Positions 19,019-28,462 of a stretch of DNA of 64,000 nucleotides are shown here, piece after piece. A program made the position numbers and the translations under genes. Source of the DNA: Ignavibacteria bacterium (GTDB taxonomy: Bacteria; Bacteroidota; Ignavibacteria; Kapaibacteriales; Kapaibacteriaceae); contig JACPPD010000016.1 in the NCBI GenBank assembly GCA_016191145.1, positions 1 to 64,000 of the forward strand, read 5' to 3'. The notes beneath the pieces were generated by a model that was given only the letters and a program-made list of their open reading frames with translations, searched no databases and was not told the DNA's origin. The first letter of the stretch is position 1. The number at the start of each line of letters is the position of its first letter.

Positions 19019-19783
19019 TTAGTGCCTGGCCACGCCCCCATCGACATTGATGGTCTGTCCGGTAATGATGCCGGACGCAGGCAGGGCAAGGAAGGCAACG
19101 ACGTTTGCGATATCTTCTGGTTCATCAGCCCGATGAACTGCTTGGGCTGGTATGATATGTTTCAGCATAGTAGTGCTCACCGATCCCTCGGCAGCGCTCT
19201 GCGTGGCAGTTAAGCCGACACTAACTGTATTTATTGTTATTCCATACTTGCCGATTTCTGATGCCAGCGATCGGGTAAGTCCGATTACGGCCATCTTAGC
19301 GGAGACATAATGGCACAGGTAGGGCGTACCAAGCCACACAGTATCACTCGAAAAAGTAATGATCCTTCCAAAGCCGGCTTTTTTCATATATGGAAGAACT
19401 GCACGGATGGTGAGAAAGAGAGTATCGAGTGTTATCTCGAACGTGCGTTTCCACTCAGCGAACGACAGCAACTCAAATGGCTCTTCGTGATACACACCAA
19501 CATTGTGTACAAGGATATCGATGCGACCATATTTTTCCATGGCCGTTGCAGCAACCACATCTGCGTCCTCAGGTTTCGTTAGATCTGCAACTACACTCGT
19601 CACCTCGCCCCCGGCATCGCGTACATGTTGCACTGTTGCAGCCGAATCCCGAACATCTGCTATAATTAGTTTTGCGCCTTCCTCTGCGAGCCGTTCACAG
19701 AATGCATGTCCATTGCCAACTGCAGCGCCGGTAACAATGGCAACCCTGTCTTTCAATCCGCGTTCGAACTTTGCTATCTGCAT
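19019..19783 (-). CDS. Short-chain dehydrogenase/reductase, candidate 3-ketosphinganine reductase
   Basis: A classical SDR of 254 residues. The cofactor loop is TGAAVGNG at 18-25 and NVGV (in place of NNAG) is at 94-97. The catalytic residues are Ser145/146, Tyr159 and Lys163 (HYVSAKMA), and the C-terminus ends ITGQTINVDGGV. Its ATG lies two bases after the serine palmitoyltransferase TGA, so the two are translationally coupled. The product of that enzyme is a 3-keto base that must be reduced, which makes this SDR a good candidate reductase. Sequence alone does not separate this from other SDRs of the FabG type. Confidence 0.88.
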   Translation of the reverse strand: MQIAKFERGLKDRVAIVTGAAVGNGHAFCERLAEEGAKLIIADVRDSAATVQHVRDAGGEVTSVVADLTKPEDADVVAATAMEKYGRIDILVHNVGVYHEEPFELLSFAEWKRTFEITLDTLFLTIRAVLPYMKKAGFGRIITFSSDTVWLGTPYLCHYVSAKMAVIGLTRSLASEIGKYGITINTVSVGLTATQSAAEGSVSTTMLKHIIPAQAVHRADEPEDIANVVAFLALPASGIITGQTINVDGGVARH

Positions 19784-19784
19784 A

Positions 19785-20978
19785 TCAATTGATTATCCCA
19801 AGTTCCAAGCCAACTGCATGGAACACATTCAGAATCTGATCAAGGTGCTCGTCTCGATGCGTTGCCATATAACTCGTTCGCAGCATGGCGAGATTAGGGG
19901 GAACACCGGGTGGAATGAAAGCATTAACGAAAACACCTTTGTCGTATAGCTTGCGCCAGAAGATCATGGTCTTATCTGTATCGCCTAGAACTACTGGCAC
20001 AATGCCCGATCTGCTCTCGATTACATTGAATCCCATCTGCTTAAAACCCTTGCGCATCTTTTCGGCGTTTGCCAGCAGTTGATCTATGCGCCATGGTTCT
20101 TCCAGAAGAATGTCGAGAGCCTTAAGCGCCGAAGCAACCGATGCCGGAGTTGGAGAAGCGCTAAAGATGAGGGCCGGAGAATGATGTTTAAGATAGTTTA
20201 ACACTCGTTCCGGACCAGCAACAAATCCTCCAAGAGAAGCAAATGTCTTTGAAAATGTACCCATGGTTAAATCGGTTTTCGCAGTTACTCCGTAGTGACT
20301 CGCAGTACCCCTGCCCCCTACACCAACAACACCAGTTGCATGAGCATCGTCGACCATCACGCGTGCGCCGTATTTCTCTGCAACCTCGAGCATCTGCGGC
20401 AGCTCAACAAGTTCACCAGAAACAGAAAAAACTCCATCGGTAACAACGAGCTTGCCTGCATCATCGGGCAGGCGCTTAAGCACTCGCTCCAAATCCTCCA
20501 TATCGTTGTGTTTATAGCGAACAAATTCTGCGAATCCACCTTTTGCTAATAAACACCCACCAATGATACAGGCATGATTTTCTTTGTCAGAAATAACGTA
20601 GTCACCTTTTTGTACCAAGGCAGAGATAACACCGAGCGCCGTTTGATAGCCTGTTGAAAATAAGAGGACATCTTCGTAGCCAAGAAAGTCCGCTAATCTT
20701 TCTTCAAGTTCGATGTGCAGTTTTATCGTGCCGGTTAAATATCTGCTGCCAGAGCACCCGGTACCGTAACGATCTATAGCATCCTTCGCGGCAGTCTTTA
20801 CACGGCTGTCGGCGGTAAGTCCAAGATAATTATTCGAACCTGCCATGATTACCTGGCGTCCTTCCAACATAACCACAGGCCCTTCGTTTTCCTCGACCGG
20901 ACGGAAGTACGGGTATAAGCCTAGTTCCTTTATCTCATCTGCTCTTGTAAAATCGAAACACTTCTGAAATAGCTCCAC
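19785..20978 (-). CDS. spt: Serine palmitoyltransferase-like alpha-oxoamine synthase
   Basis: A PLP-dependent alpha-oxoamine synthase of 397 residues. [23 protein letters not shown] and the PLP lysine Lys244 in [11 protein letters not shown] are diagnostic, with Asp210/His213 in DDAHATG. The N-terminus ([16 protein letters not shown]) resembles bacterial serine palmitoyltransferase rather than KBL or BioF, so the likely reaction is serine plus palmitoyl-CoA to 3-ketosphinganine. The start is GTG at 20978, five bases after AGGAG. The ATG overlapping it at 20980 is out of frame. It heads a two-gene operon with the SDR and is divergent from the SulP transporter. Confidence 0.88.
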   Translation of the reverse strand: MELFQKCFDFTRADEIKELGLYPYFRPVEENEGPVVMLEGRQVIMAGSNNYLGLTADSRVKTAAKDAIDRYGTGCSGSRYLTGTIKLHIELEERLADFLGYEDVLLFSTGYQTALGVISALVQKGDYVISDKENHACIIGGCLLAKGGFAEFVRYKHNDMEDLERVLKRLPDDAGKLVVTDGVFSVSGELVELPQMLEVAEKYGARVMVDDAHATGVVGVGGRGTASHYGVTAKTDLTMGTFSKTFASLGGFVAGPERVLNYLKHHSPALIFSASPTPASVASALKALDILLEEPWRIDQLLANAEKMRKGFKQMGFNVIESRSGIVPVVLGDTDKTMIFWRKLYDKGVFVNAFIPPGVPPNLAMLRTSYMATHRDEHLDQILNVFHAVGLELGIIN

Positions 20979-21042
20979 ATGTTCTCCTGGATGACCTAAT
21001 CACCCAAAAATACGTGTGTTAGTATTTTCAGAGCTTTGTACG

Positions 21043-22590
21043 ATGGCAAACTTCATTTTCATTCCGAAATTTCGATCAGCGGCTGCCGATGTGCCTGCAG
21101 GAGTTGTGGTATTTCTGGTTGCATTGCCACTATGTCTGGGTATAGCATTGGCATCCGGCGCAACTCCTCTAAGCGGCTTAATTGCAGGCATCATTGGAGG
21201 CGTCGTTGTTTCCGTACTTAGCGGAAGCGAGATTAGTGTTAGCGGACCCGCGGCAGGTCTTGCATCTATTGTTGCCATGGCAATTACTTCACTCGGTTCG
21301 TTTGAAATCTTTCTTGTCTGTGTTGTCGTCGCCGGATTAATTCAGGTTGTCTTAGGAATCATCCGCGCAGGCATTGTGGGCGACTATGTTCCGAACAGCG
21401 TTATCCGTGGTATGCTTGCCGGCATCGGCATCGTGATCATTTTCAAACAATTGCCACACCTGGTTGGTTGGGACATCGATTTTGTAAGTGACGAGACAGC
21501 GATCCAACCGGCTATCCATGAACCTTTGCAACCTTTTCTTACATCGCTGCAAGGTGTGTTTGAGGGAGCTGTTATCATTGGAGTTTTCTGTCTTATTCTC
21601 TTATTTGTGTGGGACCGTCCGATGATGAAAAAACAGAAGTGGACATTGCTCATTCCCGGTCCGCTGGTTGCAGTAATCTTCGGCGTTTTCCTCAATGAAA
21701 TGTTTACGATGTTCGCGCCATCGTTGGCTCTTCATCAGGATGCTCATCATCTTGTGAGCATTCCCTCCAATATTGCTTTTACTTCACTGGCAAAGTTTCC
21801 CGACTTCAATGGATTTCTAAGGGGAGATGTGTGGCTAACGGCGTTAACTATCGCAATTGTTGCTAGCCTCGAATCTCTGCTATCAATTGAAGCGGCTGAT
21901 AAACTCGATCCTGAGAAACGCATATCGGATACAAATCGAGAGCTGATTGCACAGGGCGTCGGCAACACGGTATCAGGATTGGTAGGGGGCTTGCCAATCA
22001 CTGCAGTCATCGTTAGGTCGTCGACGAATGTATACGCCGGTGGCCGCACACGCCTTGCATCTTTTGTCCACGGTGTGCTTTTGCTCGCCAGTGTATTGTT
22101 CATACCCTTTTTACTTAACAAAATTCCATTGGCCTGTCTCGCCGCCATATTGATCAGTGTTGGTTATAAACTAACATCACTAAACATTATTCGAGAATCT
22201 TATGAACGCGGCCTTGATCAGTTTATCCCGTTCGGTGCAACAATTGCTGGAGTAGTATTTACCGATTTGCTTACTGGTATTGGCATTGGCCTTCTAGCCA
22301 GCGCTGTTTGGGTAATTCGCGCTAACATGCACGCTTCTGTAACGGTTGTGTTTGAGGACCGTGTTTACCTTGTACGTTTTAATAAGGACATGACCTTCGT
22401 GCATAAATCGGAGCTAAGGCGTAAACTTCGGCTTATTCCGGATAGTTCGTTTGTGTTATTCGATGGTACTAAATCCGCCATCATCGACCACGATGTATAC
22501 GATGTTCTCGGAGAATTTGCACAAGCATCAGTTTATCGAAACATTACTGTTGAATATCAAAACATTTTTGCAAAACGTAGAGCTGTATAA
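21043..22590 (+). CDS. SulP-family anion transporter, probably bicarbonate
   Basis: About 515 residues with 10-14 hydrophobic helices and the SulP opening DVPAGVVVFLVALPLCLGIALASG. The conserved GSEISVSGPAAGLASIV and a later GLVGGLPITAVIVRSS are typical, and the last ~80 residues form a cytosolic STAS domain (TVVFEDRVYLVRF...). A GTG at 21016 also opens the frame, but the ATG at 21043 gives the family N-terminus. The carbonic anhydrase gene starts 15 bases downstream. SulP-carbonic anhydrase pairs are generally taken to move bicarbonate; sulfate remains possible. Confidence 0.9.
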   Translation: MANFIFIPKFRSAAADVPAGVVVFLVALPLCLGIALASGATPLSGLIAGIIGGVVVSVLSGSEISVSGPAAGLASIVAMAITSLGSFEIFLVCVVVAGLIQVVLGIIRAGIVGDYVPNSVIRGMLAGIGIVIIFKQLPHLVGWDIDFVSDETAIQPAIHEPLQPFLTSLQGVFEGAVIIGVFCLILLFVWDRPMMKKQKWTLLIPGPLVAVIFGVFLNEMFTMFAPSLALHQDAHHLVSIPSNIAFTSLAKFPDFNGFLRGDVWLTALTIAIVASLESLLSIEAADKLDPEKRISDTNRELIAQGVGNTVSGLVGGLPITAVIVRSSTNVYAGGRTRLASFVHGVLLLASVLFIPFLLNKIPLACLAAILISVGYKLTSLNIIRESYERGLDQFIPFGATIAGVVFTDLLTGIGIGLLASAVWVIRANMHASVTVVFEDRVYLVRFNKDMTFVHKSELRRKLRLIPDSSFVLFDGTKSAIIDHDVYDVLGEFAQASVYRNITVEYQNIFAKRRAV

Positions 22591-22605
22591 TTCACAAAGA
22601 CCCGC

Positions 22606-23247
22606 ATGGAAAGCTATCAACGACTGCTACTGAATAACAAAGCCTGGGTACAGGATAAGTTGAATCTGCATCGCGATTTCTTTGAACGCTCGGCCGCAGA
22701 TCAAAGGCCAGAATTTCTTTGGATTGGGTGTTCTGACAGCCGTGTCCCCGCCGAAGAAATTACTGGCGCAGAACCGGGTGAATTATTTGTCCATCGCAAC
22801 ATTGCCAATCTCGTTATCCATACCGATTTTAATGTTTTGTCTGTTATCCAATTCGCAACCCAGGTTCTAAAAGTAAAGCACATAATCGTTTGCGGACATT
22901 ACGGGTGCGGAGGTATTAAGACGGCTATGACGAGACGTGACCTTGGCTTGATTAACAAATGGCTGCGGCATATTAAAGATGTTTATCATTCTAATCAGCT
23001 CGAATTAGGCTCAATTTCCGACGATCAGATGCGCTACAAACGTCTTGTAGAGCTTAACGTTGTTGAACAGGTTAATCACCTAGCACAGATATCGATTGTT
23101 CAGAGATCCTGGCGAACCGAAAACCAACCCACCTTGCATGGCTGGGTTTACGATATTCATACGGGCTTACTCAAAAGTCTTGTTCAGATAAAACCTGGAA
23201 CAATTTCTGACAATATCTATCGGTATGATTTTGAAGATTTGCCATGA
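22606..23247 (+). CDS. Beta-class carbonic anhydrase
   Basis: Beta carbonic anhydrase interconverts CO2 and bicarbonate with zinc. The protein has 213 residues. Zinc ligands are Cys42 (GCSDSR), His97 and Cys100 (CGHYGCGG), with the Asp44/Arg46 dyad. HRNIAN at 62-67 and [10 protein letters not shown] near the C-terminus are further landmarks. It follows the SulP gene by 15 bases, suggesting a bicarbonate uptake and interconversion unit. E. coli Can is the closest well-known relative by motif. Confidence 0.95.
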   Translation: MESYQRLLLNNKAWVQDKLNLHRDFFERSAADQRPEFLWIGCSDSRVPAEEITGAEPGELFVHRNIANLVIHTDFNVLSVIQFATQVLKVKHIIVCGHYGCGGIKTAMTRRDLGLINKWLRHIKDVYHSNQLELGSISDDQMRYKRLVELNVVEQVNHLAQISIVQRSWRTENQPTLHGWVYDIHTGLLKSLVQIKPGTISDNIYRYDFEDLP

Positions 23248-23271
23248 CCGTATTACATATTTTACGTTCCT

Positions 23272-23943
23272 GTGAGCGATCTTATGCTGCCTAAAGAATT
23301 CTTCTCGTTTTTTACGAAACTGGAAAAAAATAATAACAAGGAGTGGTTCGACACTCACAGAAAAGATTATGAACAGTACGTCAAGGAACCATTTCGAAGT
23401 TTGGTCCAAACGGTAATAGAAAGAATTCGAAAGGTTGAGCCGGATTTGCAAATGGAAGCGAAGGACGCAGTTTTCCGCATCAATAGAGATGTACGATTTT
23501 CTAAAGACAAAAGCCCTTACAAAACACACATGGGAGCTCATATCTCGCGGTTCGGAAGAAAGGCGATTGGTAGACCCGGATTTTATTTTGAAGTCAGTGC
23601 TAAGGGCGGAGGAGTTGCAGGCGGTTGCTATGAACTTGATAAGGAAAGCTTACTTCTCGTAAGAGACCTCATCAAACACGAATCGAAGGAATTCAACAAG
23701 CTTATTAATGCAAAGTCGTTCGTGAATACTTTCGGTGAAATACGCGGCCAGAAGAACAAGGTTCTCCCGCCTGAATTCAGAGAGGCCTCTGAGCTGCTGC
23801 CTGTTCTGTACAACAAACAGTTTTATTGGTGGACAGATATTCCGGCAAGTGTCTTTTTGACATCATCGTGCGTCGATGTATTGCTGAGCTGTCACAAGGC
23901 TGCAAAGCCTATGTCAGATTTTTTAATAAAAGCATTTGAATAA
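23272..23943 (+). CDS. DUF2461-family protein
   Basis: About 220 residues matching the DUF2461/TIGR02453 pattern: FTKLEKNNNKEWFDTHRKDYE at the N-terminus, then RINRDVRFSKDKSPYKTHMGA and PGFYFEVSAKGGGVAGG. These conserved basic and aromatic stretches are diagnostic, but no biochemical function is established for the family. The frame opens with GTG at 23272; an ATG at 23284 gives LPKEFFSFF and may be the true start. It lies 24 bases after the carbonic anhydrase gene on the same strand, so it may be co-transcribed. Confidence 0.85.
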   Translation: MSDLMLPKEFFSFFTKLEKNNNKEWFDTHRKDYEQYVKEPFRSLVQTVIERIRKVEPDLQMEAKDAVFRINRDVRFSKDKSPYKTHMGAHISRFGRKAIGRPGFYFEVSAKGGGVAGGCYELDKESLLLVRDLIKHESKEFNKLINAKSFVNTFGEIRGQKNKVLPPEFREASELLPVLYNKQFYWWTDIPASVFLTSSCVDVLLSCHKAAKPMSDFLIKAFE

Positions 23944-24038
23944 CGCAATCGTTTCAACTCTTACGATCGCCGTATTCGAAATAGGAATTTCAAACTCGAT
24001 TACAAGACGGTCATAAGTTTCGAAACAAGCTTCAATGA

Positions 24039-26498
24039 TTATCGGAATGTATATGTCAGTGTTCCGGTAGCCTGCCGACGCAGGATCGTCCCACCAAATA
24101 TTTCATAGTGCTCGCGGTCAAGCAGGTTGAACACACTGATGCTAGCCCGCAGCTCTGGCAGAACATAATACCCAGCATTCAGGTTCAGCACTGCATACGA
24201 AGGCACCCTTCCCTCAAACAAACCGGCAATCCATTGAAAACCTTCTACATAGCGGAGTTGGATGCCGGCATCGAATTTTCCCGGGTCGATGTACTCTAAT
24301 GCACCGTTGATACGATGCCGCGATGTATTCGGAAGAATTTTTTGCGCTGAAACACTGTTGTCCTTTACCGTCACATCTAAGTATGCATAGTTGGCAGAAA
24401 CGCTGAGCTCATTGGTGATGAAGTACCCTGCACTAATCTCTGCACCCATTTCATTAACTACTGCAATGTTGGTCGGGGCAATTACAAGCGCCGCTGATGA
24501 GTTATAGGTAGCTAGTCGGGCCGGAAAGTTCGGGTTGATCTTTGCCAATTCTGCAGCCAGTACTGAGTCGGCTACATGATTCCATGCATCATTACCGGTA
24601 TTACTCTCAACCGGTGGAAAGACGTTTGGCGCCAAGCCCCCTAACGGAGCCGAAATGAGGTCGGTTCGCTGATTAAAATATCCACTGACGTCAACAAATA
24701 CTTTATTAATCGGCGTACCTCGATAGCCGATTTCAATCGACTGTGCCTTTTCTGGAACGAGCGTTGGATTTCCAAGATTCCATTGAGGTGTAACACCAAG
24801 GTTGAGATTCGATGAAACTTGTTGCCCTACAATTTGACTAGTAACGGAATCAACCGTCGCCTCTACACCTGCAAGATTTACGGGAGGACCTGCTGGCGAT
24901 TTGCGATAGAAATCAGCAAAGCTCGGACGAAGGAACGAACGGTTGTATGTAAGGCGAAACGACTGTCCTGTAGCTGGCTCAAATACAACACCAGCTTTGG
25001 GTGAAATCTGCGTCTCAAACAGGTTACTACCGTCAACGCGCAAGGCTCCAACAAGTTTAATGCTTGCTGCTGCCCGAAATTCAGCCTGTGTATATCCTCC
25101 AGTGAATGTTCCGAATTGGTCGTCGGGAGAGAGTAGTGGCATTACTACATCCGGCGGTGTTACCTGGTAATCGTAGGTTGTATTAACGTACTGCCGCTCA
25201 TGTTGAGCTCCAACGATGATCCTTAGCTTATCGTTGAGATACGTGTTGTTGTATTGAGCGTCTATTGAGAGCACATCTGATTTCTCGCCGCTTGTAGCCA
25301 TTGCATTATAAACAAGTTGAGCTTTTGGAGCTGTACGATTTTGCCAGAGAGCCTGCACATTTATGCGGTCTGAATTATATGCAACTCTTGCAAAGGGGCG
25401 TGTAACCTGTTGAATGAGAATTCTTCCGGTTTGGTTCACATAGAATTCATTGCCGCTGTTGGAATAGCCCCCTTCAAAAAGTAGTCGACTTGTTGTATCG
25501 AGATGATAGTCAAGTCGCGCTGTTCCCACAATTGCAAATGGACGCCTGGCGTCATCTGTTAGGGGTCGTACATCGTAGGCAAGGCCTGGGTACTCGAGAC
25601 CGTTGTTAGGCTTTGTAGAATCCCGCAAACGCGAAACAATTGAATAGTTGAGCTGCTGTGAATACCCAAAAGTTAGTTTGTATGCCAAATCGCCCATTTC
25701 ACCAGCGTGGCGGATGGATCCCTTGTATGTCTCCCATTCACCTGCAGTTAGACTTACACGTGTGCCAAGTACATCCCTGGGGTCAGAGGTGCGGATGTTA
25801 ACAACTCCATTGTAAGCATTTTGACCGTATAGCGCCGATCCTGGTCCGTGTACTACTTCGATAGTTGCGATGTCTCCAAGCAACGATGACAATGAATTCC
25901 ATTCATTGAGGTTAATTAGTGGCGTCGATGGATCTCTGCCATCAATGAGCACTAACATTCGCCTGTTGATGGAATTATTAAAACCTCTTGAATTGATATT
26001 GAAGTCATTTGATCCGTTTTGCACAACATCTACTCCAACAAGATGTTCCATAGTCTTCCCAACACTGCCGTGAGCTGTTCCCTGTTCTATTGCAAGAGGC
26101 GATACCACGCTGAGTGCAGCGGGAGCACCTGTGAGTTTTTCCTGACGGCGCGACGCAGCATAAACAATGATTTCACCCTGGCTTTGTGCACTTTGCACTA
26201 ACATGAATTCAACCTTTGCCGATTCCGTGCCCCTTACCTCAACTTTTTTAATAACGGGCATCCATCCAATACCAGTAACTTTTATCGAATAGCGCCCATC
26301 TGCCAGAAAAGAAAACTGAAATTCGCCCTCTTTCGAGGTGGCCACTGTTTTCTTTACTTCGACACATGTAACGGTGATTCCTTCTAACAGCTCGCCTGTT
26401 GCCGAGTCTCTTACAACTCCGGCGATAGATCCGGCTTCTTTTGCATGGATAGCTTCAAATGCAAGGAGAATTACGATGGTAAGTACTAAGAATCGCAT
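24039..26498 (-). CDS. TonB-dependent outer-membrane receptor with carboxypeptidase-like N-domain
   Basis: 819 residues. A signal peptide (MRFLVLTIVILLAFEAIHA) is followed by a carboxypeptidase-regulatory-like beta domain (GSIAGVVRDSATGELLEG, about residues 27-110). A TonB plug comes next (IVYAASRRQEKLTGAPAALSVV; VLIDGRDPSTPL; VHGPGSALYGQNAYNGVVNI). The rest is a 22-strand beta barrel ending in the outer-membrane-type TLTYTFR. The ligand is not predictable from sequence; this is not a SusC-type protein with an adjacent SusD. A TetR-type palindrome (26527-26540) lies 29-42 bases upstream of the start. Confidence 0.9.
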   Translation of the reverse strand: MRFLVLTIVILLAFEAIHAKEAGSIAGVVRDSATGELLEGITVTCVEVKKTVATSKEGEFQFSFLADGRYSIKVTGIGWMPVIKKVEVRGTESAKVEFMLVQSAQSQGEIIVYAASRRQEKLTGAPAALSVVSPLAIEQGTAHGSVGKTMEHLVGVDVVQNGSNDFNINSRGFNNSINRRMLVLIDGRDPSTPLINLNEWNSLSSLLGDIATIEVVHGPGSALYGQNAYNGVVNIRTSDPRDVLGTRVSLTAGEWETYKGSIRHAGEMGDLAYKLTFGYSQQLNYSIVSRLRDSTKPNNGLEYPGLAYDVRPLTDDARRPFAIVGTARLDYHLDTTSRLLFEGGYSNSGNEFYVNQTGRILIQQVTRPFARVAYNSDRINVQALWQNRTAPKAQLVYNAMATSGEKSDVLSIDAQYNNTYLNDKLRIIVGAQHERQYVNTTYDYQVTPPDVVMPLLSPDDQFGTFTGGYTQAEFRAAASIKLVGALRVDGSNLFETQISPKAGVVFEPATGQSFRLTYNRSFLRPSFADFYRKSPAGPPVNLAGVEATVDSVTSQIVGQQVSSNLNLGVTPQWNLGNPTLVPEKAQSIEIGYRGTPINKVFVDVSGYFNQRTDLISAPLGGLAPNVFPPVESNTGNDAWNHVADSVLAAELAKINPNFPARLATYNSSAALVIAPTNIAVVNEMGAEISAGYFITNELSVSANYAYLDVTVKDNSVSAQKILPNTSRHRINGALEYIDPGKFDAGIQLRYVEGFQWIAGLFEGRVPSYAVLNLNAGYYVLPELRASISVFNLLDREHYEIFGGTILRRQATGTLTYTFR

Positions 26499-26526
26499 AT
26501 AGATAGAAGAAAATTGATGAGCATTT

Positions 26527-26540
26527 ACCGACTGGTCGGT
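26527..26540. promoter_or_regulatory. TetR-type operator upstream of the TonB receptor
   Basis: ACCGAC-TG-GTCGGT is an inverted repeat with six-base arms and a two-base spacer, matching the general form of AcrR/TetR-family operators. It sits between the divergent TonB receptor (starts at 26498) and the gene at 26712. No TetR gene adjoins it; the only one in the window (54268) has a different operator sequence beside it. Confidence 0.5.
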
Positions 26541-26711
26541 CGGAATACGAAAATATGCAGGTTAAGTCTTAAAACCTTGCGTGTCTGTGATAATTTCTCA
26601 AATTGAATAAATGCATGGCTGGGTTTGAAAATTCAATAAGTAGTAATAAAATAATTTATTAACATCATCGAATATTCATTCCTTGATTCGCTTACACATC
26701 AATTTTACGGT

Positions 26712-28406
26712 ATGAAAATGTTAACATTAGTGCAGGCAGCAATCTTTCTCGCTCTCACTTTCGTTTCATCTCAGACGGAGCAGTGGCCGCGGAGCTTTAC
26801 GGGTTCGAAGGGCACTATTACCATTTACGATCCTGAGGCAGTAAATTTTCAGGGCGGAGTGCTCGAAGGCAGAGATGCAATTTCTTTTTCAACTAGTGAA
26901 ACGAGCATGATTTTCGGAGCCCTGTCGTTTTCGGCAGCATTTTCCAAAGTCGGTACAACAGACTCATTGATAATGAAGTCGTTTACCATTACTGCAATGC
27001 GTTTGCCGGGTGTAGACGACGCAACTCTTTTCGTGGTGAAGCAAGAAATCGAAGCGGAAATTCTGGGATGGAGAGTAAAGACAACCGCAGCACATCTAAG
27101 CGATGGAATCAAGTCGGGCAGCGGAGGAATTGCATCGAAAGATTTGAATACCGATTCTCCTAAAATTCTTGTTCGGTATCAAACGGCTCAACTGGTAATT
27201 GTTGATGGAGATCTGATTTGGGAAAAAATTAACGACACAGATATCAAATATGTCGTTAACAGCTCCTCTCCAATGTTTTCCGATGTGGTAACAGAAAAGT
27301 ATTATTTATGGCTTGGGAAGAATTGGTATTCATCCAAAGTAATAACGGGACCTTGGAGCCTATCAGTATCGACGCCAAATTACATTACAGGGCTTATCGA
27401 CTCAAGTGATTCGCCTTCGCAAGAACGATCGAAACCGGTAAAGGAGATTATTGTTACCGACAAACCTTCAGAACTTATCTCCTTTGACGGGCAGCCTGCA
27501 TGGGAGCCGCTTTCGGGAAACGATTTGCTCTATGCAAATAACACTGCTAACGATGTGTTTATGGAAATTGCCAGCCAGCGTTACTTTGTTGTATTCAACG
27601 GTCGTTGGTATTCATCAACTGCGCTTGACGGGCAATGGGAGTACCGTGCCGCCAATGCTCTGCCAACTTCTTTTTCCCAAATTGATTCAGGAAGTGCTAA
27701 GGGGCATCTACTGAAGTTTGTGGCTGGCACTCCACAATCCCGAAACGCTGTTCTTGATGCACAAATTCCGACAGTAGCGGCAGTCGAAAAGTCTAAAGCA
27801 ACGCTCGCTGTAACCTATAAAGGAGATCCCTGGTTCGAAAACGTTTCTGGTACAAACATGAAGTATGCCGTTAATGCAAGTACCACAGTGATTTTGTCGG
27901 ATAATCGATACTACGCATGCGACAATGGCATCTGGTTTGTATCGGCGTCTGCTACAGGTCCATGGATTGTTTCCGACAGCAGACCTGATGAGGTTGATAA
28001 TATTCCCTCGTCAAGTCCGGTGTATAACGTTAAATATGTTTATGTTTATAGCGCTACGCCCAGCTACGTTTATGTAGGCTATACACCTGGCTACCATGGC
28101 GTCTATGTTTATAATGCTGCAGTTGTCTATGGAACTGGCTGGCACTATAATGCCTGGTATGGACACCACTACTACCCCATGTATTATCCGCCAGGTTTTC
28201 ACGTGTATTATCGTCCACACAGCTATCATGGATATGCATACCACGCCCCGTACCACGGGTATACGCCTTCTCATAGCGTCCCGCGCCATTCGGTTGGCAG
28301 GCCTGCACCAGTTTACAGGCATTCAACACCGGCTTTTTCCCCGTCAAGCCACTCCTCGTCACCAGCATCAGGTCACGGTGGAAGATCATCAGGGCGCCAT
28401 CGGTAA
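26712..28406 (+). CDS. Exported protein with three W/Y-rich repeats and a Tyr/His-rich tail
   Basis: 564 residues with a signal peptide (to about residue 22). Three imperfect repeats of about 90 residues each contain a P/L-W-x-x-x-x-G/D-T/N-x-(I/L/M)-x-YA/VxN core and a (K/G)xWY/FxS...GPW ending (about 155-225, 260-325, 370-430). Proteins with this repeat are sometimes annotated as carbohydrate-binding family V/XII, but I know of no proven ligand. The C-terminal ~130 residues are dominated by Tyr, His, Gly and Pro (YVYVGYTPGYHGVYVYN, WYGHHYYPMYYPPG) and end in a Ser/His/Arg-rich tail. A surface or matrix role is plausible. Confidence 0.7.
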   Translation: MKMLTLVQAAIFLALTFVSSQTEQWPRSFTGSKGTITIYDPEAVNFQGGVLEGRDAISFSTSETSMIFGALSFSAAFSKVGTTDSLIMKSFTITAMRLPGVDDATLFVVKQEIEAEILGWRVKTTAAHLSDGIKSGSGGIASKDLNTDSPKILVRYQTAQLVIVDGDLIWEKINDTDIKYVVNSSSPMFSDVVTEKYYLWLGKNWYSSKVITGPWSLSVSTPNYITGLIDSSDSPSQERSKPVKEIIVTDKPSELISFDGQPAWEPLSGNDLLYANNTANDVFMEIASQRYFVVFNGRWYSSTALDGQWEYRAANALPTSFSQIDSGSAKGHLLKFVAGTPQSRNAVLDAQIPTVAAVEKSKATLAVTYKGDPWFENVSGTNMKYAVNASTTVILSDNRYYACDNGIWFVSASATGPWIVSDSRPDEVDNIPSSSPVYNVKYVYVYSATPSYVYVGYTPGYHGVYVYNAAVVYGTGWHYNAWYGHHYYPMYYPPGFHVYYRPHSYHGYAYHAPYHGYTPSHSVPRHSVGRPAPVYRHSTPAFSPSSHSSSPASGHGGRSSGRHR

Positions 28407-28462
28407 TAAGGATATCGTTTTGGGCTGTATTTGTTATTGTTATTTATCATTATCCTCTATAG

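Noticed and set aside
19785-20978. Assignment of the oxoamine synthase as KBL or BioF
   Set aside because: The N-terminus ([13 protein letters not shown]) and [14 protein letters not shown] fit serine palmitoyltransferase better, and a coupled SDR supports this. Sequence alone cannot fully exclude the others.
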